Assembly: GCA_041396705.1 (NCBI GenBank)
Contig: JAWKYB010000004.1
Span: 124,001-188,000 of the forward strand
DNA: 64,000 nt
Direction of reading: 5' to 3'
Origin: Alphaproteobacteria bacterium
Lineage (GTDB): Bacteria; Pseudomonadota; Alphaproteobacteria; CALKHQ01
Under the pieces are notes generated by a model. The model searched no databases and had not been told where the DNA came from. It saw only the letters and a program-made list of their open reading frames with translations. Each line of letters begins with the position of its first letter. The stretch's first letter is position 1. Made by a program: the position numbers and the translations under genes. This document shows positions 61,901-64,000 of the stretch, piece by piece.

Positions 61901-63789
61901 GCGTCGTCGTAACCGTAGCGGCGCACATAGGGCGCCAGCATCGGCAGCACCGGCGCAATCTCCCGCGCATAGTTCCTCCAGCGGCCGACCGCCCGCGCGC
62001 TGACCGGCGCGCTGACCGCATCGCGGCTGGGCGTGCTAATCGGCCGCGCCGCCGCCCTGGCGGCGAAATCCCCGACCCCCGCATTCCAGTCGGCGCCGAC
62101 GAAGCGCAGCAGCCGGCGCGCGGTCGCCTCGAAGTCGGCGACCAGATCCTCGTAGCGCAGGACCAGCGTCGGCGTCGGCAGGTCGGGCGCCAGCCGCTGC
62201 CAGAGGTCGGCCATGGCGGCATAGGTCGCGGCCGCGTCCGCCAGCGTCAGCAGGTGCACCGTGGCGGGGTCCGGCGCGAAATACTGCATGAAGGCGCTGA
62301 GGCAGGCGTCGCGCGGATCGCGGACCATCAGCAGCACCGGTGCGGCCGGGAACAGGCGGGCGACGAGCGGCAGCTCGATCAGGTTCCACGGCTGCTTGTC
62401 GACGAGGCGCAGGCCCCGCGCCAGGGTGGGGAACCGGCTTTCCGCCTGCTGCCAGTAGTCCGCGCGCAGCCGTGCGGCAGCGTCCGCGCCGAGGTCGGCG
62501 AGGCTGGCCGGATAGCCTTCGCCCAGGCTGCGCGCCAGTCGGCCGATAAGCGGCGCCTCGTCGCTGGTGACGAAGCCGCCCTGGGCGGCGAGCACCTGTT
62601 CGACCAGCGTGGTGCCGGAGCGCGGGAAGCCGACGACGAACACCGGCGGCACGCGATCGTCCGCATGCGGCGCCGGTGCCTGGACGGCCTCGGCCGGCAG
62701 GGCCGCCATTGCCGCGATGCGCCGGCCGAGCCAGGTGCGCCGTGCCGGGTCCTGCGGCATCAGGCCGGCCTGCAACCGGTTCGACTCCGCGAACCGCGCG
62801 AAGGCGGCACGATATTCGCCGAGCCGGTCGAGCGCATGGCCGAGCTCGGTCAACGCCTCCACCGCGATGGCCGGGTCCGTTTCGTCCGCCAGCAGCGCCT
62901 CCAGGCGCATGCGGGCCTCGGCGGTCGCACCTTCGGCGGCCAGCAGCTGGGCCTCGGTCAGCCGGGCGACGGCATGGCACGGGTCGAGGGCCAGGGCGCG
63001 GGCCGCATGGCGGCGCGCCTCGTCGGGCCGGCGCAGCTCCTGCAGCGACTGGGCCGCGACGGCATGGGCCTCGATATGATCATGATCATATGACAGCGCG
63101 CGGCGGCAGTGCGCCTCGGCCGCGGCGGGATCGTGGCGCAGCATGGCCAGCTTGGCGCGGTCGACATGCGCCTGCGGCAGCGCGGGCTGCAGCGTCAGCG
63201 CCCGCAGCAGCGCGGCATCCGCACCGGCCGGGTCGCCGGCCGCGGCCAGCGCCTGGCCGAGGGCGAGCTGGGCCGGCGCGGCGACGGGGTCGAGCCGGCA
63301 GGCGGCGCGCAGGTCGTCGAGCGCGTCCGCCCGGCCCGCCGCCAGCCGCAACCGGCCACGGGCGAGGCGGGCGCGGGGGTCGTTCGGCGCCTGCGCCAGC
63401 GCACGGTCGAGCAGGGCCATCGCCTCGCCGCGCCGCGGTCCGGCGGCGAGCAGCATCGCCAGCGTGACCAGGGCGGGGACATGGCCGGGCTCCGAATGCA
63501 GCAGCGCGTCGAGCTGCCCGACCGCCGCGTCGCTGTCGCCCGCCTTGCGCAGCGCCTCGGCCAGGTTGAAGCGGGCGGCGGCCGCACCGGGCTGCAGATC
63601 GGCGATCAGCCGGAAATGGGCGATCGCGGCGGCGTGGTCGCCGCGCCGCGAAGCCGCCGCGCCGGCAAGCCGCAGGGCGGCGACGTCGTGCGGGTCCTGC
63701 GCCAGCGCGACGCCGGCCAGCCGCTCGGCCTCGGCCGCATCGCCGCGTTGCCAGGCGTCGGTTGCGGCCTGGAGGGTCTCGCCGATCAT
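61897..63789 (-). CDS. TPR-repeat protein with C-terminal sulfotransferase domain
   Basis: A 630-residue protein. The N-terminal ~380 residues are tandem tetratricopeptide repeats (about ten; for example DPHDVAALRLAGAAASRRGD, DPRARLARGRLRLAAGRADA and SYDHDHIEAHAVAAQSLQEL). The C-terminal ~240 residues are a sulfotransferase-like domain: VFVVGFPRSGTTLVEQVLAA (the 5'-PAPS-binding loop), KQPWNLIELPLV, VLLMVRDPRDACLSAFMQYF (3'-phosphate loop) and LRYEDLVAD. No signal peptide. It may modify a glycan or protein; TPR could bring the acceptor. Start MIGETLQAATDAW. Confidence 0.9.
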   Translation of the reverse strand: MIGETLQAATDAWQRGDAAEAERLAGVALAQDPHDVAALRLAGAAASRRGDHAAAIAHFRLIADLQPGAAAARFNLAEALRKAGDSDAAVGQLDALLHSEPGHVPALVTLAMLLAAGPRRGEAMALLDRALAQAPNDPRARLARGRLRLAAGRADALDDLRAACRLDPVAAPAQLALGQALAAAGDPAGADAALLRALTLQPALPQAHVDRAKLAMLRHDPAAAEAHCRRALSYDHDHIEAHAVAAQSLQELRRPDEARRHAARALALDPCHAVARLTEAQLLAAEGATAEARMRLEALLADETDPAIAVEALTELGHALDRLGEYRAAFARFAESNRLQAGLMPQDPARRTWLGRRIAAMAALPAEAVQAPAPHADDRVPPVFVVGFPRSGTTLVEQVLAAQGGFVTSDEAPLIGRLARSLGEGYPASLADLGADAAARLRADYWQQAESRFPTLARGLRLVDKQPWNLIELPLVARLFPAAPVLLMVRDPRDACLSAFMQYFAPDPATVHLLTLADAAATYAAMADLWQRLAPDLPTPTLVLRYEDLVADFEATARRLLRFVGADWNAGVGDFAARAAARPISTPSRDAVSAPVSARAVGRWRNYAREIAPVLPMLAPYVRRYGYDDA

Positions 63790-63811
63790 CGGGCGCCGCG
63801 CGCGGCCATGC

Positions 63812-64000
63812 TCAGCCGTGGCCGCCGCCCTGGGCGGTGAACAGGCGGACCTCGTCGCCGGGCTGCAGCGCGACGCCGCTGGCAAAGGCGAGCAGCCGCT
63901 CCTGCGCCTGTCCGCCGGGCGTGATGCCGACACCGTTGACGCCGCCGGGCGCCCCGCCGGCAAGCGGCCACACCGGCACCCGTGTGCGGCCATAGCCGAC
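63812..64000 (-). CDS. Hydantoinase B/oxoprolinase-type protein (C-terminal end)
   Basis: The gene runs off the window; only the last 62 residues are seen. They read G-R-T-R-V-P-V-W-P-L-A-G-G, then PGGVNGVGITPGGQAQE, then LLAFASGVALQPGDEVRLFT and a GGGHG terminus. The L-Q-P-G-D-x-V-R-x-x-T-x-x-G-G-G pattern is that of the C-terminus of hydantoinase B (HyuB/5-oxoprolinase) subunits. Short and partial, so the assignment is tentative. Confidence 0.5.
   Translation of the reverse strand, partial: VGYGRTRVPVWPLAGGAPGGVNGVGITPGGQAQERLLAFASGVALQPGDEVRLFTAQGGGHG

Overview
This is a 64 kb chromosomal stretch from a high-GC bacterium, most likely an alphaproteobacterium of the Rhodospirillales type (inference). 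The evidence is gene content and order: serB / miaA-ilvB-ilvH-ilvC, divergent mrp and hflK-hflC-degP, mreBCD-PBP2-rodA, lptF-lptG-lptD-surA-rsmA, pepA-holC, a DUF1127 protein, GcvA-type LysR regulators and an aa3-oxidase subunit IV microprotein. I see no rRNA, tRNA, insertion sequence, prophage or CRISPR array. Coding density is very high. Nearly every gene has a long antisense shadow frame because of GC-rich third codon positions, and those shadows are left out.

Layout. 1-1.75 kb: end of an SsuC/TauC-type permease, its ATPase, and an OsmC protein. 1.75-6.7 kb (minus): small secreted protein, PAS protein, the glutathione formaldehyde pathway (adhC plus a frameshifted S-formylglutathione hydrolase), CAP protein, mrp. 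6.8-10.7 kb: hflK-hflC-degP. 10.7-17 kb: LysR regulator, DUF1127, two convergent GSTs, EamA transporter, a TerB-like membrane protein, a repeat-bearing exported protein, GFA protein. 17-22.7 kb: serB, miaA, ilvBHC. 23-28.7 kb: rod-shape/elongasome operon. 28.7-31.6 kb (minus): a CBS/DUF294 nucleotidyltransferase overlapping a membrane-anchored PAS-exonuclease. 31.7-39.2 kb: GDPD and endo/exonuclease-phosphatase pair, a 36-aa membrane microprotein, RidA, a twice-frameshifted GMC oxidoreductase, folB, oxidase microprotein, ndk, ABC-F ATPase. 39.4-40.2 kb: tandem Flp pilins, the second frameshifted. 40.2-45.6 kb (minus): holC, pepA, a lysozyme-like lipoprotein, and an SGNH + MBOAT acyltransferase pair. 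45.7-52.4 kb: the lipopolysaccharide export and outer-membrane biogenesis operon. 52.4-55.3 kb: SDR, tag and small exported proteins. 55.3-61.5 kb: a complete sugar/polyol module (ATPase, permease, binding protein, LacI regulator, then a divergent Gfo/Idh/MocA dehydrogenase and isomerase). 61.7-64 kb: small lipoprotein, TPR-sulfotransferase, and the end of a probable hydantoinase B.

Functionally the window is mostly cell envelope (mre/rod, lpt, surA, degP, hflKC, acyltransferase), branched-chain amino-acid synthesis, glutathione/formaldehyde detoxification and one carbohydrate-uptake system. The most notable irregularities are: a roughly 140-nt A+T-rich patch inside mrp in otherwise GC-rich DNA; four apparent single-base deletions in three genes, which look more like sequencing errors than decay; inverted or direct repeats in several divergent promoters; the unusual PAS-exonuclease/CBS-nucleotidyltransferase pair; and an O-acylation cassette set between pepA and lptF. 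I do not see an unambiguous new defence or mobile system.
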